DNA of 64,000 nucleotides from Polaribacter sp. IC066 (lineage in GTDB: Bacteria > Bacteroidota > Bacteroidia > Flavobacteriales > Flavobacteriaceae), in contig NZ_VORR01000005.1 of NCBI RefSeq assembly GCF_007997085.1, positions 54,147-118,146 of the forward strand, read 5' to 3'. A program made the translations under genes and the position numbers. Under the pieces are notes generated by a model. That model was not told where the DNA came from, made no database searches, and was given only the letters and a program-made list of their open reading frames with translations. Positions 9,547 through 19,101 of this stretch are shown piece after piece (within the stretch, counting starts at the first letter, position 1; each line of letters opens with the position of its first letter).

Positions 9547-10470
9547 CTAATTATTCAAACTCATCACATATTTTTTCGGGGTCGTTCCGAATTTCTTTTT
9601 AAAAGCGGCTATAAAATGACTTGCGGTGCTATACCCAACTTGCAAACCAACTTCATTTACATTGTATTGATTGGTTTCTAACAATCTTCTAGAATGTTCC
9701 ATTTTATAATCGAACAAAAAACTAAAAACGGTATCGCCATAAATTTGCTTAAAACCTTCTTTTAATTTTTTAATATTCAAACCAATCTCATTTGCTAACT
9801 CTTGCAAGCTTGGTGGTTCTGCCATATTGGCAATGATAATTTCTTTTGCCTTTCTAATTTTTAGAACATTTTGTTCATCAACCAAAAACGGACAATATTC
9901 ACCTCCGGCAGTTTCATCTTTCTGAAAATGTAAACTTAATAGTTCGTACACTTTTCCTTTTACGTACAATTCTCTAATAGAGCTGTTGATGTTCGAATTG
10001 ATGATTTGCTGCAAAACGACAGAAACTGTTGGTTTAATTTCTGCATCATCATAATATTTACGATTGCTATTTTCATCACTCAAAAAAGGAATATGACCGG
10101 ATTCTTTAGAAAACAAAGAATGAAATTTTTCTATTGAAATTAACAAAGAAATTAAGGTTGTTTTTGGCTGAATTTCTAAATTAATAGGTAATATTCTTTG
10201 GGGGTTATACAATAAAATAGATCTATTGTCTAAAACATCAAAAGAATAAGAACCATTATTAAACAAAAATTTAGAACTTCCTCTTAAACAAAAGTGTATT
10301 TGTATAAAAGTGCTGTTAATTTCTCTCTCAAAATTTTGTACTTTATTGCTTTCGTTCTGAAAATGAAGCACATAAAACCCTTTTTCAAGATTTATTTCAT
10401 CAAAAGAACTTTTACCGACATTTTTAAACATCAAAAATATTTTTTTAAGAATCAATTTATTTAGAACCAT
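9547..10470 (-). CDS. AraC family transcriptional regulator, divergent from hemA
   Basis: 307 residues. The C-terminal 95 residues carry the two AraC helix-turn-helix motifs (SLQELANEIGLNIKKLKEGF and VNEVGLQVGYSTASHFIAAF), ending with FKKKFGTTPKKYVM. The N-terminal two thirds is a sensor region without recognised motif. Start ATG 10470 is used; a second ATG at 10431 (MFKNVGKSS) is an alternative. The gene is transcribed away from hemA across about 160 bp, so it may regulate the heme genes. That regulatory link is inference from position only. Confidence 0.85.
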   Translation of the reverse strand: MVLNKLILKKIFLMFKNVGKSSFDEINLEKGFYVLHFQNESNKVQNFEREINSTFIQIHFCLRGSSKFLFNNGSYSFDVLDNRSILLYNPQRILPINLEIQPKTTLISLLISIEKFHSLFSKESGHIPFLSDENSNRKYYDDAEIKPTVSVVLQQIINSNINSSIRELYVKGKVYELLSLHFQKDETAGGEYCPFLVDEQNVLKIRKAKEIIIANMAEPPSLQELANEIGLNIKKLKEGFKQIYGDTVFSFLFDYKMEHSRRLLETNQYNVNEVGLQVGYSTASHFIAAFKKKFGTTPKKYVMSLNN

Positions 10471-10609
10471 TCTATATTAAGGATCTAAAGAACCTCTCTA
10501 CGGCTACAAAAATAAGGCTTTTTAGAGGTTAATTTATTAAATAAAAGCTAAAAAACATATAACGTTATAAAAAGTACTTTAAGCGACATTTTTTTATGGA
10601 TGAAGGTTT

Positions 10610-10617
10610 TACTTTTG
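10610..10617 (+). promoter_or_regulatory. Promoter -7 element (TACTTTTG) of hemA
   Basis: TACTTTTG fits the Bacteroidota -7 consensus TAnnTTTG and lies 17 bp before the ATG at 10635. It falls inside the longer open frame that starts at 10596, so that upstream start would be untranscribed; this decides for 10635 as the hemA start. A clear -33 TTG was not found. Confidence 0.55.
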
Positions 10618-10634
10618 TGCAACTTTCAGAATCT

Positions 10635-11870
10635 ATGCAAGATAATACGCAAACACATTTCTATAATATCGGAGTTAATTACAAAAAGGCTGATGTAAAA
10701 ACTCGTGGTAAATACTCTTTATCGAAAGAGAATCAAGCAGCATTGTTGGAGCTAGCAAAGGAACAAAAATTTGATGGAGTCTTTATTTTATCAACATGTA
10801 ACAGAACAGAAATCTCTGGTTTTGCAGAGCATCCTTATCAATTAATTCAATTATTGTGTCATTTTTCTGAAGGTTCTGTAGAAGAATTTGCTTCTATTTC
10901 TAACGTGTACAAAAATCAAGAAGCGGTTCATCACTTATTTAGAATTGGTACGGGTTTAGAAAGTCAGATTTTAGGAGATTACGAAATTGTAGGGCAGTTA
11001 AGGCAGTCGTTTAAAATGGCGAAGCTGCACAAAACTACAAATGCACATATAGAAAGATTGCTAAACAGTGTTTTACAAGCAAGTAAAAGAGTAAAGAATG
11101 AAACCAAATTAAGCTCAGGTACAACTTCTGTCTCTTATGCTGCTGTGCAATATATTATTAAAAATTTACCAGATTATAATTCTAAAAATATTTTAGTTTT
11201 CGGGTTGGGTAAAATGGGGAAACATACCTGTAAAAATTTAGCAGAATACACTAAAAATGCTGCCGTTTGTTTGATAAACAGAACAGAAGAAAAGGCGATT
11301 GAATTTGTAAAAGAACACAATTCTATTAGAAAATCTGTGATGCATAATTTAACTGAAGAAATTGAAAATGCAGATGTTTTAATCGTTTCAACAGGTTCAG
11401 ACAAACCAACAATAAATAAAGAGCATATTAGAAACAATAAGAAATTATTGATTCTAGATTTATCAATGCCAGAAAATGTAGCAAAAAACGTTACTGATTT
11501 TGAGGGTGTTTCTTTGGTAAATGTAGATGAACTTTCTAAAATTACCGATGAAACTTTAGCGGCTCGTCAAAATGAAATTCCGTTAGCAGAAGCAATTATA
11601 GAAAAGCACAAAACAGAATTTAATGATTGGTTAAATCACAGAAGATTTACACCTGCAATTGCTGCTTTAAAAGAATATTTAGAAGTTATAAAAAACGATG
11701 AAATAAATTTTCAGAAAAAGAAAATTACTGATTTTGATGAAAATCAAGCAGAAATATTAACTTCACGTTTTATTCAAAAAATCACTACACAGTTTGTAAA
11801 GCACTTAAAACATGATGAAACTTCGGTTACAGAAAGTATCCAAGTAATGCAAAAAGTGTTTCAATCTTAA
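10635..11870 (+). CDS. hemA: Glutamyl-tRNA reductase
   Basis: First step of the C5 heme pathway: NADPH-dependent reduction of glutamyl-tRNA to glutamate-1-semialdehyde. About 411 residues from the chosen start (MQDNTQTHFYNIGVNYKK). FILSTCNRTEI carries the catalytic cysteine, LGDYEIVGQLRQSF is the next conserved block, and ILVFGLGKMGKHTCKNLAEY is the Rossmann NADPH site. The C-terminal helix and dimerisation domain is complete. The promoter element at 10610-10617 supports this start over 10596. Only 9 bp separate it from hemCD, so the two are co-transcribed. Confidence 0.95.
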   Translation: MQDNTQTHFYNIGVNYKKADVKTRGKYSLSKENQAALLELAKEQKFDGVFILSTCNRTEISGFAEHPYQLIQLLCHFSEGSVEEFASISNVYKNQEAVHHLFRIGTGLESQILGDYEIVGQLRQSFKMAKLHKTTNAHIERLLNSVLQASKRVKNETKLSSGTTSVSYAAVQYIIKNLPDYNSKNILVFGLGKMGKHTCKNLAEYTKNAAVCLINRTEEKAIEFVKEHNSIRKSVMHNLTEEIENADVLIVSTGSDKPTINKEHIRNNKKLLILDLSMPENVAKNVTDFEGVSLVNVDELSKITDETLAARQNEIPLAEAIIEKHKTEFNDWLNHRRFTPAIAALKEYLEVIKNDEINFQKKKITDFDENQAEILTSRFIQKITTQFVKHLKHDETSVTESIQVMQKVFQS

Positions 11871-11879
11871 TAAAATTTC

Positions 11880-13514
11880 ATGCAAAAAACCATTAGAATA
11901 GGAACTCGAAATAGTCAATTAGCGCTTTGGCAGGCCAATAAAGTCCGCAAAGAACTAGCTGAATTAGGGTATGAATCAATTTTAGTTCCTATAAAGTCTA
12001 CAGGAGATATTATTTTAGATAAACCTTTGTACGAGTTAGGGATTACAGGAATTTTTACCAAAAATTTAGACATTGCCATGTTAAATGGCGATATTGATAT
12101 TGCTGTGCATTCTTTAAAAGATGTACCAACTGCTTTACCAGAAGGAATTGTGCAAGCGGCTGTTTTAAAACGTGGTAATTATAATGATATTTTAGTTTTA
12201 AAAGGTACTGAAGAATTTTTCGGAGAACCAGAAGGACTTATTGCTACGGGTAGTTTGCGAAGAAAAGCAATGTGGCTAAATCGATATCCAACCCATAAAG
12301 TTGAAGATTTAAGAGGAAACGTAAATACACGTTTAGAAAAGTTAGAAAATAGTGAAACTTGGAACGGAGCTGTATTTGCAGCGGCAGGTTTAGAGAGATT
12401 AGATATTCTTCCAGAAGGAGCAATTGATCTTCCATGGATGATCTCTGCGCCCGGCCAAGGTGCCATTATGATTACTGCTTTAGAAAAAGATAACTTTGCG
12501 TTAGATGCTTGTGAGCAGTTAAATCATCATGAAACGAAAGTTTGTGTGGGTATAGAGCGTGAGTTTTTAAAGTTATTAGAGGGTGGTTGTACAGCACCAA
12601 TTGGAGCTTTGGCTTACGTTAACTCTAAAACTGAAGAAGTAAATTTTAAAGCTGTTTTATTAAAGAAAGACGGTTCTAAAAAAATAAGAGTTGAAAAATC
12701 TGCAAAACTAGGAAATCATAGATATTTGGCAAAAGATTGTGCAGATTATGTGATTAATAGAGGCGGAAAGGAAATGATGGCAGAAGATGAAGAGGGTGCT
12801 TCTACAAAAATAGCTTCTATATATTCTACAAAAAAACTATCTGAACTTCAAAAAGATACATTATCTGACGCTATTGGAGTTAGTGATAGCGATTTTATTA
12901 AAATTCGTTTTAATAGAATTAGCCCAAGAGTAGTGAAAAAAGAGATTGAAAACGTAATTATTACCAGTCAAAACGGTGTTGAAGCAATTTTAAACTCTTT
13001 TACAAGGGATGAATTAAAATTCAAGAATATTTATTGTGTTGGTAGAAGAACTAAAAAACTGATTGAAAATAGAATTGGTAAAGTGACCAAAGTTGCAAAA
13101 AATGCAAAAACTTTAGCGGCTTATCTATCAACAGAATTAGAGAATAAAGAAGTTACTTATTTTTGTAGCAATGTAAGAATGGATATTTTACCAGCGTATT
13201 TACAAACAAATGATATTGTTGTAAATGAAGTAGAGGCTTACAAAACAATGTTAAGTCCGGTTAAATTAGACGATGCGGTTTCTGGCGTTCTATTTTATAG
13301 TCCGTCAGGAATAGAAAGTTATTTAAAAGAAAACATTGCAGATAAAGTTGCCTTTTGTATCGGAGAAACAACCGCTGTAGAGGCAAGAAAACATTTTGAA
13401 AATGTTCAGGTTTCACATATGCCAAGTGTAGAAAGTGTTTTAGAATTGGTAAATAGTCATTACACAAAAGCCCATCCTAGCCTTTCCGAAGGGAAGGAAC
13501 ACTCGGAAGAATAA
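11880..13514 (+). CDS. hemCD: Fused hydroxymethylbilane synthase / uroporphyrinogen-III synthase
   Basis: 544 residues. Residues 1-305 are hydroxymethylbilane synthase (IRIGTRNSQLALWQANKV, VHSLKDVPTALPEG, TGSLRRKAMWLNRYP, and the cofactor cysteine in LLEGGCTAPIGALA). Residues about 330-530 are uroporphyrinogen-III synthase (ENVIITSQNGVEAI, VLFYSPSGIESYL). The fusion makes two consecutive steps in one chain and is, from memory, the form usual in flavobacteria. The last 14 residues (AHPSLSEGKEHSEE) are encoded by a GC-richer hairpin repeat (CCTTTCCGAAGGGAAGG), so the natural C-terminus appears extended by repeat insertion. hemB follows after 128 bp. Confidence 0.95.
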   Translation: MQKTIRIGTRNSQLALWQANKVRKELAELGYESILVPIKSTGDIILDKPLYELGITGIFTKNLDIAMLNGDIDIAVHSLKDVPTALPEGIVQAAVLKRGNYNDILVLKGTEEFFGEPEGLIATGSLRRKAMWLNRYPTHKVEDLRGNVNTRLEKLENSETWNGAVFAAAGLERLDILPEGAIDLPWMISAPGQGAIMITALEKDNFALDACEQLNHHETKVCVGIEREFLKLLEGGCTAPIGALAYVNSKTEEVNFKAVLLKKDGSKKIRVEKSAKLGNHRYLAKDCADYVINRGGKEMMAEDEEGASTKIASIYSTKKLSELQKDTLSDAIGVSDSDFIKIRFNRISPRVVKKEIENVIITSQNGVEAILNSFTRDELKFKNIYCVGRRTKKLIENRIGKVTKVAKNAKTLAAYLSTELENKEVTYFCSNVRMDILPAYLQTNDIVVNEVEAYKTMLSPVKLDDAVSGVLFYSPSGIESYLKENIADKVAFCIGETTAVEARKHFENVQVSHMPSVESVLELVNSHYTKAHPSLSEGKEHSEE

Positions 13515-13630
13515 AAGAACGTGCTACTTTTTTAGCACATTAGCAAGTGATCAAATTCATTTGCCCTAAAATACAAAATTAACACCATACTAATTCCGCT
13601 GTACTCCCCTTCGGGAAAACAGGGGCTTAA
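13470..13630. repeat. Hairpin repeat pair between hemCD and hemB
   Basis: GCCTTTCCGAAGGGAAGG (about 13480-13497) and CTCCCCTTCGGGAAAACAGG (about 13605-13625) are locally GC-rich hairpin sequences in an AT-rich gap. The first extends the hemCD reading frame. They resemble, loosely, the CCCCTC...GAGGGG hairpins around the DUF559 gene at 50833-51529. Confidence 0.45.
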
Positions 13631-13642
13631 ACAGAGGCTTTT

Positions 13643-14605
13643 ATGTTCAGAACAAGAAGACTACGCAAACAAGAAGGAATCAGAAGATTAGTCAGAGAAA
13701 CGAAACTATCTGTAGACGATCTTATTTATCCATTATTTATTGAAGAAGGTGAAAACATCGAAACCGAAATCGTCTCAATGCCGGGAATCAAACGTTTTTC
13801 TTTGGATACAATTTCGAAAGAATTAGACGAGGTTGTTGCTTTAAAAATACCAGCCGTTTTATTATTCGGAATTCCAGCAACGAAAGATGAAGAAGGTACA
13901 GAAACTTGGAATGATAACGGAATTATGCAAAAAGCAATTCGTTTTATCAAGAAAAATTATCCTGATTTATATGTAATTACAGATGTTTGTTTTTGCGAAT
14001 ATACGTCTCATGGTCATTGTGGAGTTATTCACGACAATGATGTTGATAACGATGCTACTTTAGTAAATATTGCAAAGCAAGTAATTTCTCATGCAAAAGC
14101 AGGTGCAGATATGGTTGCACCTTCAGGAATGATGGATGGAACGATTGATATGATTCGTCAATCTTTAGACAATACAGGTTTTGCAAACTTGCCAATTATG
14201 GCATATGCTGTAAAATATGCATCCGCTTTTTATGGTCCTTTTAGAGAAGCTGCAGGTTCTGCTCCGAGTTTTGGAGACAGAAGAACCTATCAAATGGATC
14301 CTGCAAATAGAGATGAAGGAATGCGTGAAGCAACTTTTGATGATCAAGAAGGAGCCGATATTTTAATGGTAAAACCAGCATTGTCTTATCTAGATATTAT
14401 TAGAGATTTAAAAAATAATTTTGACAGACCCATTGCATGTTACAATGTAAGCGGAGAATATGCCATGGTAAAAGCTGCGGCAGAAAAAGGTTGGATAGAT
14501 GGCGAAAAAGTAATGATGGAAAGTTTACTATCTATGAAAAGAGCAGGAGCAGATATTATAATTACTTATTTTGCTAAAGAGGCAGCGAGGGTTTTAAACA
14601 AATAG
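13643..14605 (+). CDS. hemB: Porphobilinogen synthase (delta-aminolevulinic acid dehydratase)
   Basis: 320 residues, full length. It condenses two 5-aminolevulinate molecules into porphobilinogen. Conserved pieces: [28 protein letters not shown], the metal-binding cysteine cluster [16 protein letters not shown] near 114-129, [19 protein letters not shown] with one active-site lysine near 190, and [17 protein letters not shown] with the Schiff-base lysine near 245. Start ATG 13643. The stop region TTAAACAAATAGCAA is repeated after the next gene. Confidence 0.96.
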   Translation: MFRTRRLRKQEGIRRLVRETKLSVDDLIYPLFIEEGENIETEIVSMPGIKRFSLDTISKELDEVVALKIPAVLLFGIPATKDEEGTETWNDNGIMQKAIRFIKKNYPDLYVITDVCFCEYTSHGHCGVIHDNDVDNDATLVNIAKQVISHAKAGADMVAPSGMMDGTIDMIRQSLDNTGFANLPIMAYAVKYASAFYGPFREAAGSAPSFGDRRTYQMDPANRDEGMREATFDDQEGADILMVKPALSYLDIIRDLKNNFDRPIACYNVSGEYAMVKAAAEKGWIDGEKVMMESLLSMKRAGADIIITYFAKEAARVLNK

Positions 14606-15770
14606 CAAGTAGCCTTTAGCTTTTGGCTTTTGGCCCTTTGCTAATAGCAAAAAACAGAATTGACACGTTAATTCCTAAATAAAAAAAACCAATTATGACT
14701 TTGCTTTCAAAAGCATTTGTAGCGTCTATAAGACAAATCATAGTTACTGCACAACAACATGCAGTAAGCGCTGTGCAGCAACAGCGTGTTTTAATGTATT
14801 GGCATATTGGGAATCATATTGTTGAAGAGGAACAACAAGGAAAAACACGAGCAGATTATGGTAAAGAACTTATAAAAAATCTTGCTCAAGAACTTACAGA
14901 AGATTTTGGTTCTGGTTTTTCATTTAGGCAACTCAATTTTTGCAGGCAATTTTTTTTAGCTTTTCCAATTATGAACGCACTGCGTTCACAATTGAATTGG
15001 ACGCAGTATCGATTATTACTTCGCGTAGAAAATGAAGACAAAAGAGACTACTATGTAGAAGAATCCTGCAGTAATAATTGGAGTGCAAGACAGTTAGAAA
15101 GACAGATAAACAGCCAATTATACGAACGATTATTGTTGAGTAACGATAAAGAAAAGGTATTGGCAATCGCCAGAAAAGAAGCGATACCAGAACACCCAAA
15201 GGATATTATAAAAGATCCAATGGTGTTAGAGTTTTTAGGTTTACAACCACAGGCAGCTTATTATGAAAAAGATTTAGAACAAGCTTTGATTGATAATATA
15301 CAAAGCTTTCTTTTAGAGTTGGGTAACGGTTTTTCTTTTGTGTCAAGGCAAAAGCGCATACAAATAGAAGACGATGAGTACTTCGTAGATTTAGTGTTTT
15401 ATAATAGATTGCTTAAATGTTTTGTTATTATAGAAATAAAAACACATAAATTAACACATCAAGATTTAGGACAATTGCAGATGTACGTGAATTATTACGA
15501 CCGTACAGAAAAACAAAATGAAGAAAATAATACGATTGGTATTTTATTATGCACAGATAAAAACGATACGATGGTAGAATATGCATTACCAGAGAAAAAT
15601 GCAACTATTTTAGCCAGTCAGTACCAACTATATTTACCTAAAAAAGACGAAATTACAAAAGCTATCAAAGAAGTTTTAAAACAGAAATGAGCGTTACAGT
15701 AATCTTTTAAGAATATTAAACAAATAGCAATTAGCATATAACTATTGGCAATTGGCTAATAGCAAAAAAG
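14594..15770. repeat. Direct repeats bracketing the YhcG-type gene
   Basis: Left copy 14594-14655 begins TTAAACAAATAGCAAGTAGC; right copy 15716-15770 begins TTAAACAAATAGCAATTAGC (19 of 20 identical). Both continue into TAGC-rich sequence ending CTAATAGCAAAAAA. The left copy overlaps the last codons and stop of hemB. The arrangement suggests duplication of the hemB-hemL junction when the nuclease gene was inserted. Confidence 0.6.
14695..15690 (+). CDS. YhcG/DUF1016 family PD-(D/E)XK nuclease-domain protein
   Basis: 331 residues. N-terminal DUF1016 helices (VLMYWHIGNHIVEEEQQGKTRADYG; WTQYRLLLRV) are followed by a C-terminal PD-(D/E)XK-like domain near 195-300 (FLLELGNGFSFVSRQKRI, YFVDLVFYNRLLKCFVIIEIK). 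The D...EIK catalytic pattern is intact. It is unrelated to heme synthesis yet sits between hemB and hemL, and is bracketed by near-identical copies of the hemB stop region (14594-14613 and 15716-15735) plus TAATAGCAAAAAA tracts. This looks like a cassette inserted into the operon. Its cellular role is unknown; relatives are often found with mobile or defence genes. Confidence 0.88.
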   Translation: MTLLSKAFVASIRQIIVTAQQHAVSAVQQQRVLMYWHIGNHIVEEEQQGKTRADYGKELIKNLAQELTEDFGSGFSFRQLNFCRQFFLAFPIMNALRSQLNWTQYRLLLRVENEDKRDYYVEESCSNNWSARQLERQINSQLYERLLLSNDKEKVLAIARKEAIPEHPKDIIKDPMVLEFLGLQPQAAYYEKDLEQALIDNIQSFLLELGNGFSFVSRQKRIQIEDDEYFVDLVFYNRLLKCFVIIEIKTHKLTHQDLGQLQMYVNYYDRTEKQNEENNTIGILLCTDKNDTMVEYALPEKNATILASQYQLYLPKKDEITKAIKEVLKQK

Positions 15771-15793
15771 CAAATTGCCAAAAGCTTAAAAAA

Positions 15794-17083
15794 ATGAAAT
15801 TCAAGAAATCACAAGAATTATACGAAAAAGGATTGGTAAATCTAGTCGGAGCAGTAAACTCTCCGGTTAGAGCATTTTCATCTGTTGGTGGAAGTCCGTT
15901 ATTTATCAAAAAAGCAAAAGGAAGTAAAATTATAGATGTTGATAATAATGAATATGTAGATTTAGTTGTTTCTTACGGTCCGATGATTTTAGGTCATCGT
16001 CATAAAGCAGTTGAAAAAGCAGCAAAAAAAGCATTAAAGAAAGGATATTCTTTTGGAGCATCAACAAAAGCTGAAATAAAATTAGCTAAAATAGTTTGTG
16101 ATGCTTTTCCAGAAATGGATAAAGTACGTTTTGTAAACTCTGGAACGGAAGCGGTGATAAGTGCAGTTCGTTTGGCAAGAGCATTTACAGGCAAAGATAA
16201 AATTATAAAGTTTGCAGGTTGTTACCATGGGCATCAAGATTCTTTGCTAGTGGCAGCAGGTTCTGGTTTAGTAACATTAAGTTTACCAGGCTCAAAAGGA
16301 GTGCCAGAAGCTGCGATAAAGAATACCTTAATTTCAACGTACAACGATTTAGACAGTGTTAAAAAACATTTTGAAGAGCACAACGACATTGCAGGGGTTA
16401 TCCTTGAGCCAATTTGCGGTAATATGGGTGTTGCAATTCCGCAAAACGGATTTCTAGTAGAATTAAAAGCCTTTTTAAAAGAAAAAGGAGCCTTGTTAAT
16501 TGCAGATGAGGTAATGACAGGTTTCCGTTCTAAATTTGGTGGAGCGCAAGAATTACTTGGTGTTACAGCAGATATTACCTGTTTAGGAAAAGTAATTGGT
16601 GGTGGTTTTCCAGTGGGCGCTTACGGCGCAAGAAACGAAATAATGCAAGAAGTTGCACCTTTGGGAGGAATGTATCAGGCAGGAACGTTAAGTGGAAACC
16701 CGATTGCAATGGCAGGAGGAATATCAACCTTAACAGAATTAAAGAGACAAAATCCTTATAAAAAGTTCGAAGAAATAGGGAGCATCATTGAAGTTATTTT
16801 GTTAGAAACAGCAAAGAAATACAATGTAGATTTAGTTGTGAATCGTTTTGGTTCTATGATGAATCCTTTCTTTACAAAAGGAAAGGTGACTAATTTTGAC
16901 GAAGCACAAACTTCAGATACCAAAAAATTTGCTGTATTCTTTTGGGAAATGATAAAAAATGGAGTGTTTTTACCACCAAGTCAATTTGAAGCTTGGTTTT
17001 TAAATTCAGCCATTTCAGACAAAGATATTAAAATAATTGCCGAAGCAACTGATAAAGCGATGTTAGCGGTTTCTAAAATGTAA
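15794..17083 (+). CDS. hemL: Glutamate-1-semialdehyde 2,1-aminomutase
   Basis: PLP enzyme that converts glutamate-1-semialdehyde to 5-aminolevulinate. About 429 residues from MKFKKSQELYEKG. Conserved: GGVNSPVRAF-like AVNSPVRAFSSVGG, FVNSGTEAVISAVRLARAFT, CYHGHQDSLL, LIADEVMTGFR, and the PLP lysine in CLGKVIGGGFPVGAYG near residue 265. An upstream in-frame ATG at 15752 would add 14 residues encoded by the TAGCAAA intergenic repeat, so 15794 is preferred. hemE follows after 140 bp. Confidence 0.95.
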   Translation: MKFKKSQELYEKGLVNLVGAVNSPVRAFSSVGGSPLFIKKAKGSKIIDVDNNEYVDLVVSYGPMILGHRHKAVEKAAKKALKKGYSFGASTKAEIKLAKIVCDAFPEMDKVRFVNSGTEAVISAVRLARAFTGKDKIIKFAGCYHGHQDSLLVAAGSGLVTLSLPGSKGVPEAAIKNTLISTYNDLDSVKKHFEEHNDIAGVILEPICGNMGVAIPQNGFLVELKAFLKEKGALLIADEVMTGFRSKFGGAQELLGVTADITCLGKVIGGGFPVGAYGARNEIMQEVAPLGGMYQAGTLSGNPIAMAGGISTLTELKRQNPYKKFEEIGSIIEVILLETAKKYNVDLVVNRFGSMMNPFFTKGKVTNFDEAQTSDTKKFAVFFWEMIKNGVFLPPSQFEAWFLNSAISDKDIKIIAEATDKAMLAVSKM

Positions 17084-17223
17084 AAAGACAAACCGTTTTA
17101 AAGAGAAAATATGAGGAAGTGAATTTTTAGTTCTTATAAAGATTACCTCTCTTTTTTCAAAATTACGATCAGTAAAATCAAAAATAGCTAATAGCAAAAC
17201 AGCTAATAGCCCAAAGCTATAAA

Positions 17224-18255
17224 ATGATAAAAAACGATTTATTTTTAAGAGCATTAAAAGGAGAAACTGTTGATAGACCACCAGTTTGGATGATGCGACA
17301 GGCAGGTAGGTATTTGCCAGAATTTCAGGTAATCAAAAAGAAATACGATTTCTTTACGCGTTGCAGAACTCCAGAATTAGCGTCAGAAATTACGGTGCAA
17401 CCCATCAGAAGATATGGCATGGACGCCGCAATTCTATTTTGCGATATTTTGGTAATTCCGCAAGCAATGAATATTGAAGTACAAATGAAACCTGATTTTG
17501 GTCCTTATTTACCAAACCCGATTCGTACTCAAAAAGATTTAGATTCTGTTATTGTTCCAGATGTGCATCAAGAACTAGGTTATGTAATGGAAGCGATTAA
17601 AGCAACCAAAGAAAAACTAAATGACGACATTCCGTTAATTGGTTTTGCAGGTTCACCTTGGACTATTTTATGCTATTGTGTGCAAGGACAAGGTTCTAAA
17701 AACTTTGATAAAGCAAAAGAATTATGTTTTACAAATCCTGTTGTAGCACATTCTTTATTGCAAAAAATTACAGATACCACCATTGCTTATTTAAAAGCGA
17801 AAGTTGATGCTGGCGTTAATGCCGTGCAGCTTTTTGATTCTTGGGGTGGCATGTTATCGCCAGTAGATTATCAAGAATTTTCTTGGCAATATATGCAACA
17901 AATTATTGATGCTTTAAAAGATAGCATTCCTGTAATTGCCTTCGGAAAAGGATGTTGGTTTGCTTTAAACGATATGTCTAAATCAGGCGCTTCTGCTTTG
18001 GGTGTAGATTGGACGTGCTCTGCAAGAAACGCACGTTATTTATCTGGCGGAAATATTACTTTACAAGGTAATTTTGATCCATCAAGATTGCTGTCTCCAC
18101 CAGATCAGATTAAAAAAATGGTGCATCAAATGATTAACGAATTCGGAAAAGATAAATATATTGTAAATCTAGGGCACGGAATTTTACCAAATATTCCTGT
18201 AGAAAATGCAAAAGCATTTGTAGATGCTGTAAAAGAATATAAGAGTCCGTCTTAA
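17224..18255 (+). CDS. hemE: Uroporphyrinogen decarboxylase
   Basis: 343 residues, full length. It decarboxylates the four acetate side chains of uroporphyrinogen III. Seen: [17 protein letters not shown] at residues 19-35 (substrate-binding signature), the catalytic aspartate region [15 protein letters not shown] near 77-90, [20 protein letters not shown] near 139, and [15 protein letters not shown] near 282. It is followed by a 156-bp structured repeat that probably separates it from the next gene. Confidence 0.96.
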   Translation: MIKNDLFLRALKGETVDRPPVWMMRQAGRYLPEFQVIKKKYDFFTRCRTPELASEITVQPIRRYGMDAAILFCDILVIPQAMNIEVQMKPDFGPYLPNPIRTQKDLDSVIVPDVHQELGYVMEAIKATKEKLNDDIPLIGFAGSPWTILCYCVQGQGSKNFDKAKELCFTNPVVAHSLLQKITDTTIAYLKAKVDAGVNAVQLFDSWGGMLSPVDYQEFSWQYMQQIIDALKDSIPVIAFGKGCWFALNDMSKSGASALGVDWTCSARNARYLSGGNITLQGNFDPSRLLSPPDQIKKMVHQMINEFGKDKYIVNLGHGILPNIPVENAKAFVDAVKEYKSPS

Positions 18256-18338
18256 TCAAGCTATTTCGATAAGCTTACTACAAACGGGTAAAGAAGTTTA
18301 TGTTGTAAATTAGTTTTTAAAACATAAAATAATAATTT

Positions 18339-18494
18339 GGGCGTTCCCACGCAAAAAAGCGTGGTCGCGCTTTTCGTTATATCTTTTTATGAAGATTATT
18401 TAGTGCTTGTTCTATAATTTGTATTTTTAAAGTACTCAAAAGAAATCCTGACACTAGTTTAGCATAAAAAGGATGCCACTGCAATCGCTAACGC
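18339..18494. repeat. Structured intergenic repeat with complementary ends (MITE-like)
   Basis: It begins GGGCGTTCCCACGC and ends GGATGCCACTGCAATCGCTAACGC; the outer GGCGTT and TAACGC are complementary, and an internal hairpin CCACGC/GCGTGG lies at 18347-18364. I recall similar GGGCGTTCCC...GGATGCC...CTAACGC elements scattered in flavobacterial genomes (unverified memory). A false ATG start for the next gene lies inside it. No coding content seen. Confidence 0.6.
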
Positions 18495-18538
18495 AGCTTT
18501 TGCCAACTAAAAGCCAAAAGCTAAAAACACAAAAAAAC

Positions 18539-19027
18539 ATGTCTTTTTGGAACATTGTTAAAAGTCTTAATTATAGAAAAATATTTAGAGTGTTCGTTTG
18601 GTTTCTGCAGCATCCGTTATTTATGTTTGCCACTGTAAAAGCTACTTTTTTAACTATTAGAATTGCTCAAATTGAATTTCCAGATATTCACGGGAAACAT
18701 AATAAGGCAAATGCTTTTCGTCATGCTTTATGGAATTTATTAATAGCGAATCAAAGTAATAAATTTAGTACTAATTTAGAGGCTGTTATAGCTTGGACAA
18801 AGAAAATTACAGATTGGCACGAAGAATTTTCGCCTAACATGGAAATGGCCAAATTAATGGATTTGCATAATAACGCTATTGGTAGGCAACTTTATATCGA
18901 CTGGCAAGAGCAATCATTAACTACCTACATAGATTTACTTAAAACAGCACTTTCTAAAGCTACTATTGTTACACATAAATCTGACTTTAAAAATTTAAAA
19001 AACAACCTAATTTATTTAAGGAAATAG
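18539..19027 (+). CDS. DUF6973-type small protein
   Basis: 162 residues from MSFWNIVKSLNYRKIF. The central HGKHNKANAFRHALWNLLI and DLHNNAIGRQLYID segments match the histidine- and asparagine-rich core of the DUF6973 family, whose function is not known. The N-terminal 45 residues include a moderately hydrophobic stretch that might associate with the membrane. An upstream ATG at 18473 lies in a repeat and is not favoured. The gene lies between hemE and a potassium channel gene without apparent relation to either. Confidence 0.7.
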   Translation: MSFWNIVKSLNYRKIFRVFVWFLQHPLFMFATVKATFLTIRIAQIEFPDIHGKHNKANAFRHALWNLLIANQSNKFSTNLEAVIAWTKKITDWHEEFSPNMEMAKLMDLHNNAIGRQLYIDWQEQSLTTYIDLLKTALSKATIVTHKSDFKNLKNNLIYLRK

Positions 19028-19101
19028 CTTAATTTTATTCTATGCTATGGGTATTAATCGAACTAGAAGTTGGTATTTATAGGTGCTATGAGAAACTATA
19101 A

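Noticed and set aside
10596..10634. Upstream start for hemA
   Set aside because: The segment contains the TACTTTTG promoter element and does not match the family N-terminus.
18473..18538. Upstream start for the DUF6973 gene
   Set aside because: The extra residues come from the intergenic repeat and TAGC-type heptamers.
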